A stretch of 64,000 nucleotides of DNA, from assembly GCA_905221605.1 (NCBI GenBank), contig CAJNDS010000011.1, positions 192,561 to 256,560 on the forward strand, written 5' to 3'. The notes below the pieces were generated by a model. It saw only the letters and a program-made list of their open reading frames with translations. It was not told the DNA's origin and did not search any database. Positions 11,011 to 23,460 of this stretch are shown one piece after another (position 1 is the first letter of the stretch; each line of letters opens with the position of its first letter). The stretch is from Symbiodinium natans (lineage: Eukaryota; Sar; Dinophyceae; Suessiales; Symbiodiniaceae). The position numbers and the translations under genes are program-made.

Positions 11011-13970
11011 TGTAGTTTCTATTTTCCGTCATTTCGGTTGTCAAACCTTTTCTTAAGCGCTCACGAGCTGTATGACCCCACAGAGTCACAAGGATGCTTG
11101 GCAGAACGACCTTGAATGTATGTTCAGAGATGCTTTGTGAAGAGAGACTGACAACAAGTTCGGCGACCCTTTCCAATCCCGGTGAACTTTCGGCCACTGA
11201 GATGCAGACCTTTGTGATTGTCCAAATTCTGTTCCATGAGTCTGCTTTTGCATGAAAATGCTAATATCGGACTGTGATCTTTGTCACCTTTTGATTGGTT
11301 GACTGAGGCTGAGATCGCCATGTATGTCTCGCATCAGTTGAGGTGTGGCTCACACGAGCTGACTTTGCCCCTCCGCCGTTGAGAGCCCCAATTTGTTCCA
11401 TCAGCTCAGTGGGAGTGGCCTTGAGCTGTCGGGACTCCCGTGGACGCGCAGCTTCCTTTTGCGGCCAGTTTTGCGCCGGTCGCCTTCGCAAGCGACGAAG
11501 TTTACGTCCACCCGGAGCGTTGTTGTTCGGAACAAAGGGGACCTTGCAGACCCGATAAGGAAACACCCTGGCCAAGCTGTGGCCAGTCCAGTTGCCTGAC
11601 TTGCAGTTCTCTACGGTTTCCACCGAAGCCTTCCAAGGCGAGCTTTTGGAGTGTGAGAAGTGATGCAGAACTGAAATGAAGGCCGCTTGTACGCGTCGTG
11701 TCCAACTTTTCCGGCCTTTGAGGCCTGCTTGACCAGGTTGTTACCGTGACAGCTGGGTCTCTTACCCGCGGTCCTCTCTGGAGCCTGCGGTACTGGAGAA
11801 ACATCTCCCCCCAGCGAGGCATGCATCACGTCTGCTGCCGAGTGCGGCGCCCCCTGCGCCTGCAGAGTCCTTCCTACGCAAGGTACACGGCCCATAATGA
11901 AGCAGACTCAGCTACCATGAGCGGCTGTGCCTTGGCTTTGCAGTGGCAGCCCTGCGTTGCCCACCATGGCTCATATGGGAGATGTTTATAAAGACCCCGT
12001 GTGATTCCGTGTCGGTTGGCTGTGCCCCGTAGTCTGAGGAGTTAAGCCGGGCATGGGCCTACCATACGAATCAAGTTTAACGATAAGGCGGGGTGGCGCA
12101 TCTAGAATGTGCTCGAGCAGATGAAGTGGGCGCCGGCATAACCCGTGTCAGTGTCCACTAGACAGCACGATTATCAGCCTGCGGGCGACTGTAACTGTTG
12201 TGGAGTCAAATTTTTGTGGGCCCGAGTGAAGGTGACCACTCTGCACAGGCCACCGGGCCATTGATAATCCCCGATAGCTGTTGCTCGCTCGGCGTGGGCC
12301 GATGCTCTTGCAACCTGCGTCCCTCTTCACCTTCTGGGCGCAGGTGGCTTAGCAGCCTCAGAGCGCACCACCGAAGTTGCGACGCGCTCGACATGCTTTA
12401 GTCACGGCCTGCGCGCCGATGTCTTTTGCATAGGGTCGACACTGAACTAAGTGATGCACTCATCAAAGGGTGGCAAAAAGTACACCATCTACTTACATTA
12501 AACCATAGTCAGTCCTGCGGTAGGTTCAAAATGTAGCAAGCATAGAATGAGTTTTTTTCTGCACGATCTTTGGGTGTTCTACCTGGTGCCCAAGGCCGGA
12601 GCGACGGCGCATTTGGGCACCAACTTTGTTCCAGACGCTGCGCGCCTCACGCAGCAGCTCTGCTTTTTCCATCTTTTTCCCAAACTTAGAAGTCTCTTGG
12701 CCGATCTCGTTGGCAGGGTGAAGCGGAGACCCAGTACTTGGTCACATCACGATGCTGACCTCGTAGGCCCGGCGGCTCCTGCCCAACGGACTTTCCAGGG
12801 ATGATCTTGGAGTAGGGGGGCCAGTGGGGGTTTGTCAGTGCCTCTCCCTGTTGTGCCATACCAGTAAACGCAGGGCGGATGGCATAAGTGAGTCAGCGCA
12901 AGGGAAGCCTGATTGTGTGCCTCGGCCTGCTGGCGCCCGCCAGAACCCCCGGGCAGGGCCACATGGCGGCCTCCGGCGCCCGACCGCCTGAGCCTGAAAC
13001 TGCATCGGGAGGCGTGGCGTGCCCCTGCAAGCCGGGTAAGATGGCATCGCGGAAGCGGAACGTCACTCAGCTGTTAGCAACCCAACCCACACAGGCTGGG
13101 ATACTCTCCTCCAGCCCCTCCCGCGCCCTCGCACCCTCGAGGCAGGCCCTCCACCCGCTGAAAATGCAGGGCTTGGCACTCCTGTTTTAGGACGCAGCCC
13201 ATGAGACCCTGAGATCCAAGTCTGCAGATGGCAATGCTGGCAAAATCTGCACTGTTCTCATGCGAATCTCATCCTATGCTGTGGATCCTTCAGCACATTC
13301 TCCGAGACCACCTGCCACACTGCTATTCTCAATTTTGGCTTCAGTGGCCAACCGTGACCTGCCACAGCTACACCCGGCGCGATAGGTTTGGTGTCGGGCA
13401 CAAAGGCTCGCGAGGTGACCCCGGGCTGATCCTGGAGCTCTGCCTGTCTAGACACATGAGCAGATGGCATTTTCTGGGCAACCCATATGCTCTCACTGCG
13501 GCTTTTGCATGCAGCGCTACATGACCGGTCTCGCTGACATCCACCCTTCGGCTTCGTGCTTGTAACGGGGCGATGCTCCTCCCTTCCACGCTCATCAATG
13601 TCGCTTCAGCTCGGCGGCAGCTGTAAGCCCTGGCGACGAGAGTGGCGATCCAGCAGGCATCCATCAATGCACGCAGTGGGTCTCCGCAGGCTTGTGCCCA
13701 TCATTTGAGCGCATTGTCACAGACCCATCAGTGCCGTCGGAACTATCTTGAAGTGCAAAGCTAGGTTTCAAAGCCCGAAGGGGGCCGAAAGGGCCTTGAG
13801 ACTATGCCGCGGATCTTGAGACCAGAAAATGCAAGGTCGGGCAGCCTGGTTCCAAAGCCTCTGCGGGTGCTCACACAGTACTAGGACAGTTTCTAGGACA
13901 AACAAGCCAGCGGGCATTCCAGCCCATAATGAAGCAAAAGGATAACCGGTGGCCCCTGACTGCCGCCCGC
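11011..13970. other. No gene I can support
   Basis: About 3 kb of mixed-composition sequence with only short overlapping frames. A minus-strand frame at 11261-11623 is rich in Arg, Gln and Pro but matches nothing I recognise. No clear tandem repeats, RNA genes or domains. Confidence 0.4.
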
Positions 13971-13973
13971 TTA

Positions 13974-16900
13974 TGAAGCACCACTAAGGTACACTTGGTC
14001 TCGCTGGCAGGGAGCATGGATGCTTTGCTCACGGCGGTGCTGCGCATGTGCAACCGCTGTCCTGTGCCGGCTGGAGCTCAGGAGCTCGTTTCTATGAGGG
14101 TCGGCAGGCGCACGGCGCGGAATTCAAATTCGCCGAGGTGCAGTGTGGGCTCCAAAGTCCAAAGCGTTCCATGCACACCAAGTCCCGCAAGAACTTCGAC
14201 GGCTGTTGTCCGAATTGTTTGATGCAGTGTGGAATGATAGAAGACATGAGCCTCCTGTCACCAGCTAAAGTGTTCAAACACATGTCAGACGAGCAGCGCT
14301 CAGCGTGCGCCAGAAGTGCTGGGTTTTCTCGACCCGCCTAGTTCTTGCCACTGAAGCATGGGGTCTGTTTGACTGCTTGCCGCTTGCTGCAATGTTCGCA
14401 CCCTCGGTTGTGTTCTCAATCAGTGGGACTTAAACACCGACCCAGTCTTAGGGCAGTCAGTGCTGCGTTTGTGGTTTTACGAGTGCCACAGCTTGCCGTG
14501 ACCTCCAACATCAGACGGCGCCGCAGATCGTTGAGTCGCAGATCGTTGGATGCGCGTGAGCTGCAGTCAGGCAGCTCAGAAGATCACAGCTGCGTAATGA
14601 TAATCACGTCGTATGGAAGTGATGCCAGAGGCCCGTGAACGCTGCCCAACGTGGGCTGCGCTGCGAAGTCCAAAGCGTTCCATGCACGCCAAGATTCGCA
14701 ACAGCTTCGAGGGTTGTTTTTTCGATGAAGTGCGGAATGGTTCAAGACATGAGCTTCCTGTCACCAGCTAAAGTGTTCAAACACATGTCAGACGAGCAGT
14801 GCCCAGCGTGCGCTAAAAGTGCTGGCCCCTCTCGACCTACACAACTCTTGTCGCTGAAGCCTCGGTTCTGTTTGACTGCTTGCCGCTTGCTGCCATGTTG
14901 GCACCCTCCGTTGTGTTCTGAATCAGCGGGGCTTAAACACCGGCCCGGTCTCATGGCAATGCGTGCTGCGTTTCTGGATGCGCCTAGAGTGCTAGAGCTT
15001 GACGTGTCCTCCAACCTCAGACGACGCTGCAGGTCGTTGGAGCTGAGTGAGCCAGGCAGCTCAGAGGATCACAGCTACATAGCGACAATCATTTTGCATG
15101 CAAGTGAAGCCAGAGGCCATTGACTCAGTGAACGCTGCCCCCACCCCCACTCATCAAGTTGCCTAAGCTCGGCGTCCTCTTCCAGGGTGCTGGCTCTTGG
15201 AAGAGCGTGCGCTGATTTGAGTCTGGTCGCGCACGGGGGCCATATACCTGAAGACAAACATGGTCCAACTGGATGAGTTGGTGGCTACACAGCGGCTCCT
15301 GCACAGGTATGCTTTGCAGATTCAGGGCCAAGGGCCTCTTCAGTTTTCAGCTCACATTCAAGGCCAGCAGCTTGGTTGGAAGCAGGTTAAACTTGGAGAA
15401 GCTATCATGATGCAGCATCACTAAAGTGCACTTGGTCTCGCTGGCAGGGAGCATGGATGCTGCGTGCATAGCATGCCGATGCTGCACATGTGCAACCGCT
15501 GTCCTGTCCCGCTTGGAGCTCAGGAGCTCGTTCTAAGATTCTACGAGGGTCGGCAGTTTAAATTCGCTGCCGCGCAATGTGGGCTCCAAAGTCCAAAGCG
15601 TTCCATGCACCCCAAGTTCCGCAAAAACTTCGACGGCTGTTTTCCGATGAAGCGTGGAATGGTTCGACATGAGCCTCTGTTGCCAACGAACATTAGCACA
15701 TGTCGGGCGAGCACCCAGCGTGCGCTAGAAGTGCTGGCCCCTCTCAACCCACCTAGCTCTTGCCACTGCAGCATGGGGTCTGTTTGCCGCTTGCTGCAAT
15801 GTTCGCACCCTCGGTTGTGTTCTCAAGGGACATCAAGGGACTTAAACACCGGCCGAGTCTCAGGGCAGTCCGTGCGGCGTTTGTGGATGCGCCCGGAGTG
15901 CTAGAGCTTGCGGTGTTGCCCACCAACATCAGACGGCGCTGCAGATCGTTGGAGGTGTGCGAGCTGCGGTCAGGCCGCTCAGAAGATCACAGCTGCATGA
16001 CGAATGCTCTTACTTACATTTCTTGTCCTCCTCGGCTACAGCGAACTCCATCGTCTGAATGCACCGGCATTCTTGCCAATGCTTCCATTTAACTATGACA
16101 GGCGGATGCAGGACGCTCAGCACATGCCAGGGTCCAACTTCCAACTGCAAGCTAAAGGACCGCCCAGGTTCAGATAGTAGACCGGTCAACTTGGTGGACA
16201 AGCAGAGCCCGCGTGGATGAGCTGGCTGCTGCCCAGCTGCGGCAGCGGTTTGCGGATACATCAGTGCTGATTGTATATTGGGTTTGCGGATGCGCCTAGA
16301 GTGCCAGAGCTGGCCGTGACCTCCAACATCAGACGGAGCATCAGCCCGTTGAGCCGCAGATCGTTGCATGCGCCTGAACTGTCGCCAGGAAGCTCAGAGG
16401 ATCACAGCTACATGACGAATGCGCCAACGCCAAAACCCCCCTCCATTCAAGTAAGCAAGGGGTGGATGCGAATGTTAGGCCCTGTAAAGCGCTGGGAACA
16501 CCTGAGAAGCGACACCCCTAAGTCAATGAACCGTTGCGGTGGGCTACAACCTTGAAATTTCCCAAAGCAGCACCTGCAGACATCTAGCATGCATAGCTGA
16601 TGCTAAAACCCTGTAAAGCGATGGGAACTCTTGAAAAGCGACACCCCTCTTGTTGCGTCCATGAGCACCTCCAGCCGGTTTTGGCAGTCGCTCACATGGC
16701 CGCCGAACATGGCCCAACTGGATGATTTGGCTACACAGTGGCTCTCACACAGGTATGTGCTTTGCAGATTCAGGGCCAACAGCTTCTGCAGTTTTCAGCT
16801 CACATTCAGGGCCAGCAGCTTGGCCGGAAGCCCAGAACCTACGGAGACTGTCATGATGCAGCATCACTAACGTGCACCTGGTCTCGCTGGCGAGGAGCAT

Positions 16901-18850
16901 GCATGCTTCGAGCATAGCGCGACAATGCTGCACTTGTGCAGCCTCTGTCCTGTGCCGCATTTCTATGAGGGTGGCAGGCGCACGGCGCATTCCATGCAGA
17001 CGCCACGTTTCGTCTGCAAGAACCTTGGCGGTTGTTTTTCGAGTTTTTCCGACGAAGTGCGTTCGCACCCTCGGTTGTGTTCTCAATCCGTGGGATTTAA
17101 CCACCAGTTCAGTCTCAGGGCGGTCAGTGCTGCGTTTGTGGATGTGCCTAGAGTGCCAGAGCTTGCCGTGATCTCCAACATCGGACGGAGCCCCAGCCCG
17201 TCGAGCCGCAGATCGTTGGATGCTCGAGCTGCGGTGAGGCAGCTCCGAGGATCACGGCTGCATGACGAATGCGCCCGCTCATATCTCGTGTTCTTCTCGG
17301 CTACAGCGAACTCCCTCTGAATGCACCTGCATTCTTGCCAATGCTTCTTTTTGTCTATGACAGGCGGATGCAGGAAGCTCGGCACATGTTAGGATCCAAC
17401 TTCCACCTGCAAGCTAAAGGAACATTCAGATAGTAGACCGGAAGCAGAGCCCGCGTGGATGAGCCGGCTGCTGCCCAGCTGCGGCAGCGGTTTGCAGATA
17501 CATCAGTGCTGAGGCTACTGCAGAAAGGGTGAGGCCACCACGGCCAGACGTGCAAGTGGCTGCACGTGCTGAGGTACAGGCAAGATACCTTAGAGTTACA
17601 GTAGAAGTGCGACTGCAAGCTCGTAGACTGTGACATGAAAAGTTGCCACGTCCCACAAACGCCATGATTCAAGACCTGGCCCCGCTGAGCAGCATACAAT
17701 GCGCCCGCTCATATCTCTTGTCTCCCCGGCTACAGCGAACTCCCTCGTCTGAATGCACTTGCATTCTTGCCAGTGTATGACAAAGCATATGCAGGAAGCT
17801 CGGCACACAAGCTCAAGGACCACGCGGCTTCGTGAAGGGACCGGTAAACTTCAGAGCTAGTAGACCGGTAAACTTCGTAGACAAGCTGGGCCGGACGAGC
17901 TGGCTGCTGCCACAGTCAGCCTGCGAAGTGCGCTCTTCGCACGACTGCGCTGCTAGTCTTTGTAGGGTCCGCCATGTTGTAGCTTGGGCGACTGCAGCCT
18001 TTGATATAGCAGGACATAGCCCAGAGCTAAGTCCGAGTCCCTGTCGGCCTTGGGCCGGCCATCCAGTGGACAGCGGTCCAAGGAGAGGCAGCGTAGCCAA
18101 ACTACGTATTCTGAAACCCTTCCATTCTTCGACAGATGCAGCTGAAGGAGGGGACTCAGCCCTCGCATGCCGCAGCAATGCTTGGCATGGCTATTGCACC
18201 CGAATCTCGTTGCGCGCTCATTCGCCCTCTGCATCTCCAACTACCTGCTGCTGCAGGTGAAGCCGGCCAGCTTCGCAAAGTGTTTCTTGCAACGAACGAC
18301 AGGCCGCGCCGCCTGGCGTTGGAAGGTCTGTGTGCGTTCAAATTCCACTTGTCAGCAGGCTAAGGTGTCATTTTCTCGATTGGGCTGCAAGCAGCCTCTT
18401 GGCATCGGGCACATGGAAGAGTAGGCGTTGAGTAAGTCTGGTCGCGCACGTGGGCCGTACATGGCCGCCGAACATGGCCCAACTGGATGAGTTGGCTGCA
18501 CAGTGGCTCTCACACAGGTATGTGCTTTGCAGATTCAGGGCCAACAGCTTCTGCAGTTTTCAGCTCACATTCAGGACCAGCGGCTTGGCCGGAAGCCCAG
18601 AACCTACGGAGCCTGTCATGATGCAGCATCACTAAAGTGCACCTGGTCTCGCTGGCGAGGAGCATGCGAGCTTCGAGCATAGCGCAACAATGCTGCACAT
18701 GTGCAGCCGCTGTCCTGTGAAGGCTGGAGTTTAGGAGCTCGTTCTATTCGAGCATAGCGCGACAATGCTGCACAAGTGCAGCCGCTGTAGTTCAGGAGCT
18801 CGTTTCTATAAGGGCCGACAGGTCAGGCATGGTTCTACAAGCCGAGTGCA
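13974..18850. repeat. Cluster of reshuffled dispersed repeats
   Basis: Several modules recur in varying order. Module 1 ('acttggtctcgctggcagggagcatg' split, then 'tgtgcaaccgctgtcctgt' and 'ggagctcaggagctcgt') occurs near 13979, 15418, 16865 and 18630, with a partial at 18749. Module 2 (TCAGACGGCGCCGCAGATCG, ending in 'ctcagaagatcacagctgc') occurs near 14504, 15015, 15925, 16325 and 17180. Module 3 (TTCTTGCCAATGCTTC, then 'gacaggcggatgcagga') occurs near 16070 and 17330, with a shorter copy near 17760. Frames inside are shared by-products of the repeats; I call no genes. Confidence 0.7.
18297..18579. repeat. Segmental duplication A, copy 1
   Basis: 283 bp, almost identical to 19578-19860 (offset 1281). 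It begins at 'cgacaggccgcgccgcctgg' and ends at 'cacattcaggacca'. Confidence 0.9.
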
Positions 18851-19572
18851 GCCACGAGCATTGAGCAGTTTGCTGCTCCAAGGGGTCTCCTAGACTTACA
18901 CCCCATCAGCCCCCAAAGCCCCACTCCACTCCCGTCTTGCAGGCTGTCAAAGATTTCCGGGTTTGGATGCTCCGTGGGGTCAGACCCTGATCTGTCCTGG
19001 TTGGTGCCCAGCTATCGGGAAGGGCTGCTTGTTCTTTTAGATTGCAGGCTGCAATGGAAATCTTGTGGTTTCAGCCCCCTGCATAGCCAGACGACACGCA
19101 ATGTCGCCTCCCAACTATACTGCAGCAGCTCTCTCTATCAGAAGTGTTTGTGCTGGACGGCGTTTCTGCCTGTTCACATCGCATGAGCACTGTGCTGGGT
19201 CACAGCCACAGTAAAGCCTCGCACCCAGCCCTTTTGGGGACTCCCTTCTGAAAAACTCCCAATGGGACTATCTCGCACCGACACGTGCTTTTGTAAGGGA
19301 AGAGAGATCAGTAGCAGAGACTTCCCTCGCAGCCGCTGAGTGTGCGCGTCAAAAGGGTGAAGCAGCAGAAAGACCTGCATCTTTGCGCACAAACAATCTC
19401 CAAGGTCGGCGTCCGGCCCAGTCGTTGTCATTTACCGGCTTCCTCGTGAGACTCGCAGACAGACCTGTCAAGCACCTTCTTCAAGTCAGGCCATGTAAAG
19501 GATGTGCTGCGAGACAATATGCTGCCAGGCTATAGCTTCAGGGCCCAAACGGCTTTGCATGCGGCCGGCCCT
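18843..19572. repeat. Segmental duplication B, copy 1
   Basis: 730 bp, nearly identical to 19864-20593 (offset 1021), with scattered substitutions. It starts at 'cgagtgcagccacgagcatt' and ends at 'gcatgcggccggccct'. Confidence 0.9.
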
Positions 19573-19577
19573 TCGAG

Positions 19578-19860
19578 CGACAGGCCGCGCCGCCTGGCGT
19601 TGGAAGGTCTGTGTGCGTTCAAATTCCACTTGTCAGCAGGCTAAGGTGTCATTTTCTCGATTGGGCTGCAAGCAGCCTCTTGGCATCGGGCACATGGAAG
19701 AGTAGGCGTTGAGTAAGTCTGGTCGCGCACGTGGGCCGTACATGGCCGCCGAACATGGCCCAACTGGATGAGTTGGCTGCACAGTGGCTCTCACACAGGT
19801 ATGTGCTTTGCAGATTCAGGGCCAACAGCTTCTGCAGTTCTCAGCTCACATTCAGGACCA
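19578..19860. repeat. Segmental duplication A, copy 2
   Basis: Second copy of the 283-bp block, joined almost directly to block B copy 2. The 263 bp that separate A and B in the first set (18580-18842) are absent here. Confidence 0.9.
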
Positions 19861-19863
19861 AGG

Positions 19864-20593
19864 CGAGTGCAGCCACGAGCATTGAGCAGTTTGCTGCTCC
19901 AAGGGGTCCCCTAGACTTACACCCCATCAGCCCCCAAAGCCCCACTCCACTCCCATCTTGCAGGCTGTCAAAGATTTCCGGGTTTGGATGCTCCGTGGGG
20001 TCAGACCCTGATCTGTCCTGGTAGGTGCCCAGCTGTCGGGAAGGGCTGCTTGTTTTTTTAGATTGCGGGCTGCAATGGAAATCTTGTGGTTTCAGCCCCC
20101 TGCGTAGCCAGACGACACGCAATGTCGCCTCCCAACTATACTGCAGCAGCTCTCTCTATCAGAAGTGTTTGTGCTGGACGGCGTTTCTGCCTGTTCACAT
20201 CGCATGAGCACTGTGCTGGGTCACAGCCACAGTAAAGCCTCGCACCCAGCCCTTTTGGGGACTCCCTTCTGAAAAACTCCCAATGGGACTATCTCGCACC
20301 GACACGTGCTTTTGTAAGGGAAGAGAGATCAGTAGCGGAGACTTCCCTCGCAGCCGCTGAGTGTGCGCGTCAAAAGGGTGAAGCAGCAGAAAGACCTGCA
20401 TCTTTGCGCACAAACAATCTCCAAGGTCGGCGTCCGGCCCAGTCGTTGTCATTTACCGGCTTCCTCGTGAGACTCGCAGACAGACCTGTCAAGCACCTTC
20501 TTCAAGTCAGGCCATGTAAAGGATGTGCTGTGAGACAATATGCTGCCAGGCTATAGCTTCAGGGCCCAAACGGCTTTGCATGCGGCCGGCCCT
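19864..20593. repeat. Segmental duplication B, copy 2
   Basis: Second copy of the 730-bp block. The order A-spacer-B-A-B shows a tandem duplication with deletion of the spacer in the second set. Confidence 0.9.
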
Positions 20594-20787
20594 GTGTGAG
20601 CACCGGCGGTGCATGGTAGACAGGGCTTCATGCAGCCAAGCCCTACCTGAGAGCATCAACAAGTTTGCGTCCCTCAGCAGCCGTAGTTGGCGTGAGACTC
20701 TACCCCAGCCACATGCAGGTTGTTCTGTGTTTTTCTGGGGCAACAGACGACACCTGGTGTCGTGCCTCAAGCCTCGCCGAGCACTTT

Positions 20788-21321
20788 TCAGGGTGAAGTT
20801 GCAGCCTGCTTGTCAACTTCCATGAGCTCCAAGTTAGGTTGCACTGCCTCACGCAGATCTTCTGGTAGATGGTCCCAATGCTGTTGCAAGAGTGCTTCAA
20901 CCTTGCATTTCCACTGATCTGCGATGGTTCGCGCTGCAGGCTCAGGCTTAAACCCTGGGATCTTGTCAGGCTGTGGCCAGAGAAAACCATCTCCGAGCTC
21001 ATCTCGCACGGCGATCCACGGCTGCCGACAATTGCAGATCGGGTTGGCACCAATCCGATTCTGATATATCCATGCCCCGCAGCTGTCACAGACTCTGTAC
21101 GGCCTATGCTGTTGACCACCCCCTTCCTTAGGAGGGCGCTGGGACCTCCACCAGGGTCTATGCGATTGCCACCCTTGTTGCCTTCTATCAGCCCGCGGCA
21201 TAGCGCAAAGAGGAGAAGGATTCCTATCCCTGTGCTCTGCATTAGCCGAAATGCTCCTTGAGCCTGAAGTTGCAGCACTGCGCCCAGAAAAGTGTTGCGC
21301 AAAGCACAACTTTCCTGACAC
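20788..21321 (-). pseudogene. Retroelement ORF1/gag-like fragment (Cys cluster), uncertain
   Basis: This minus-strand frame has no ATG at its upstream end. Its inner part (about 21240-20790) is the most protein-like stretch of the 20-24 kb region. It contains a CxxC...CxC cluster (CDSCGAWIY followed by CNCRQPW) and a hydrophilic C-terminal segment ending before a stop at 20788. Short Cys-cluster proteins of this style remind me of retroelement-associated frames in dinoflagellate genomes, but I cannot confirm a family. It is embedded in repeat-derived DNA, and no reverse transcriptase is seen next to it. It may equally be one exon of a host gene. Confidence 0.35.
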
Positions 21322-23460
21322 GCTGCATCCACATTCGCCGAAGGTTCCTCAATCGAGCCGCCCTCGGCCCTGTGAAGCGGGCTTTGGCGCTTAACAATCT
21401 TTGCCCCAAAGCCTCCACTTTAAGCCCAGCAAAGTGAACAAATGCTCAATCTCAAGCCTTCTGGGTGTAGAGCTTGTAAGGTCTCTTGGGGACTTGGGAG
21501 TGGGGCGGCAAAGCCTCAACCGCCTCAACCGCCTCAACCCTATCGTCCCTGGAGTTTAAGGCTCGTGTGCACACGGCAGCGTCAGGGCTCCTTTGCAGTT
21601 GTCGCCAAAGGCTTTCCCCAAGTGTGAGCGCGCCCATCCTCCCTTAAACTTACAGCCTCTGCCCCCGCGCTGATGCTGGTCTTTGCAAAGCCTGCCGGGC
21701 TGCTTGGAGGCTGCGCGGCGAACATCCAGCGCATGAATGGCTCTTCCGCCAGATGAGCAGTTTCAGAAAACGTGCCTGTAGCCAGGGGCGCATGTGAGGC
21801 GAATCCAAACGCCGCCACGCACCATGTGGTGACTGTTGAGGCTTGCGTCAAAAGAGTGAACCTGCAGAAAGACCTGCAATCATCGATACGTCTTTGCGCG
21901 CAAACACTCTCGAAGGTCGGCGTCCGGCCCAAGTCGCTGCCAACCTTGAGAAGCATTCTTGCCAACAGAGATCCGCTGAGAATAGTCTAAACAAACCCAC
22001 CCACCTGAAGTGCATGTTCAAGTCGCTCTCTGACGTCCCGGGCCGCAAGCACCGCTGTGCTGCACTGTGTGCCAAGGTGCCCCCGTGAAGGAGGCAAGAC
22101 AAGGGATCATTTTCAACTTCAGCTCAATGTCCAGGTTCGAGCAGGAGGTTTGCCTGCTTGGCATTGTGCAGTTTCAGTTGTCAAGTTGTGCACCTGCGCC
22201 TCGTGCCGTTTGTCTGGGGGCTGCGGCTGGGCAGTTGCGCACGCTGGCTTACTGGTGCTTTCAGAAGCTGCTGGCTAGCTGCAGGGCCTAAGCGGTTTTG
22301 CATGCGGCTTCATGCAGCCTCTGGGGGCTTCTGAGAGCATCAACAAGTTTGCGTCCCTCAACACGGGATGCCTGGCAGCAGCCTAAACAAGACCGCGGCT
22401 GCATGTCTGACGCGTCACTTCTGCATGTCCCTGCACGCACAGCTATAGAGCTATCAGGTTGCTTCCTCAATTGAGCAGCCCTCGGCCATGTGAAGCGTGC
22501 GTTTGGTGTGACTGCGCTGACCTGACGCTGCTGGTCTTTGCAAAGCCTGCCGGGCTGCTTGGAGGCTGCGCGGCGAACATCCAGCGCATGAATGGCTCTT
22601 CCGCCAGATGAGCAGTTTCAGAAAACGTGCCTGTAGCCAGGGGCGCGTGTGAGGCGAATCCAAGCGCCGCGCTTGTGTCAAAAGGGCGAACCTGCCGAAA
22701 GGCCTGCAGTCTTCGATACATCTTTGCGCGCAAACAATCTCGAAGGTCGGCGTCGTTGCCAAACTTGAGAAGCATTCTTGCCAACAGAGATCCGCTGGGC
22801 ATAGTCTGAGCTGAAGTGCATGTTCACGTCGCTCTCTGATGTCTCGGGCGGCAAGCACCGCTGTGCTGCACTGTGTACCAAGGTACCCGCAGTGAAGGAG
22901 GCAAGATTTTCAACTCGAGCTCGTTTTCGAGCGTAAGCCTTTTAGTGAGGCTTCAAAAGCGACAAGAAAGGCCTGCAATCTTCAGTGCAAGCAATCCCGA
23001 AGTCGGGCGTCCTGCACTCGATGCCAGCCGCTCCCAGCCTTGAGAAGAATTATTGTCAGCAAATATGCCCATCCACCGGGCAGTTGCGCTCGCTGCAGCG
23101 TGTGGGGGAGGCCTCGTACAGCACCATCGAGTGGCATCAACTGGTACGAGACTGTACTCAAGCCGCGTGCAGGTTGTTCTGTGTCTCCTGTCGGGCACCA
23201 GACGACAACTGGCGTCCCATCGCCTTCTTGGCCAGTTGGTAGCACTTGGCAGTACGAAGTCGCAGCGCGGCACGGCTTTGTGTTCCAGCACAGCAATAAA
23301 CTGCGCGCGCCTGACTCTCCATGTGTTAGTGGTGCTTCAGGAGTTAGGCTTGCGTCAAGAGGGTGCAGAACAACATGCAATCGCTTATACGCTTGTTCAT
23401 GCAACCAATCTCGAAGTCGGATATCATGCTCCACTCGTTGCGACCCTTGAGAAATAGGAA

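Larger units (their letters stand above)
19355..23460. repeat. Dispersed repeat with CAAACAATCTCGAAGGTCGG core
   Basis: A core of about 100 bp ('tcaaaagggtgaa', 'gcagaaagacctgca', CAAACAATCTCGAAGGTCGG) recurs near 19355, 20375, 21845, 22677, 22955 and 23350. The larger block 21674-21988 is partly repeated at 22529-22806 (offset 855), with about 25 bp present only in the first. Material from 21322 to 24120 otherwise shows no supportable gene. Confidence 0.65.

Noticed and set aside
12025-12060. Possible 5S rRNA-like string 'gaggagttaagccgggcatggg'
   Set aside because: It superficially resembles the conserved 'gaagttaagc' of 5S rRNA, but the surrounding stems and the rest of the 5S sequence are absent.
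22201-22471. CRISPR-like or other spaced short repeats in the 13-24 kb cluster
   Set aside because: The repeats vary in length, spacing and order, and the genome is eukaryotic in character. They are ordinary dispersed repeats.
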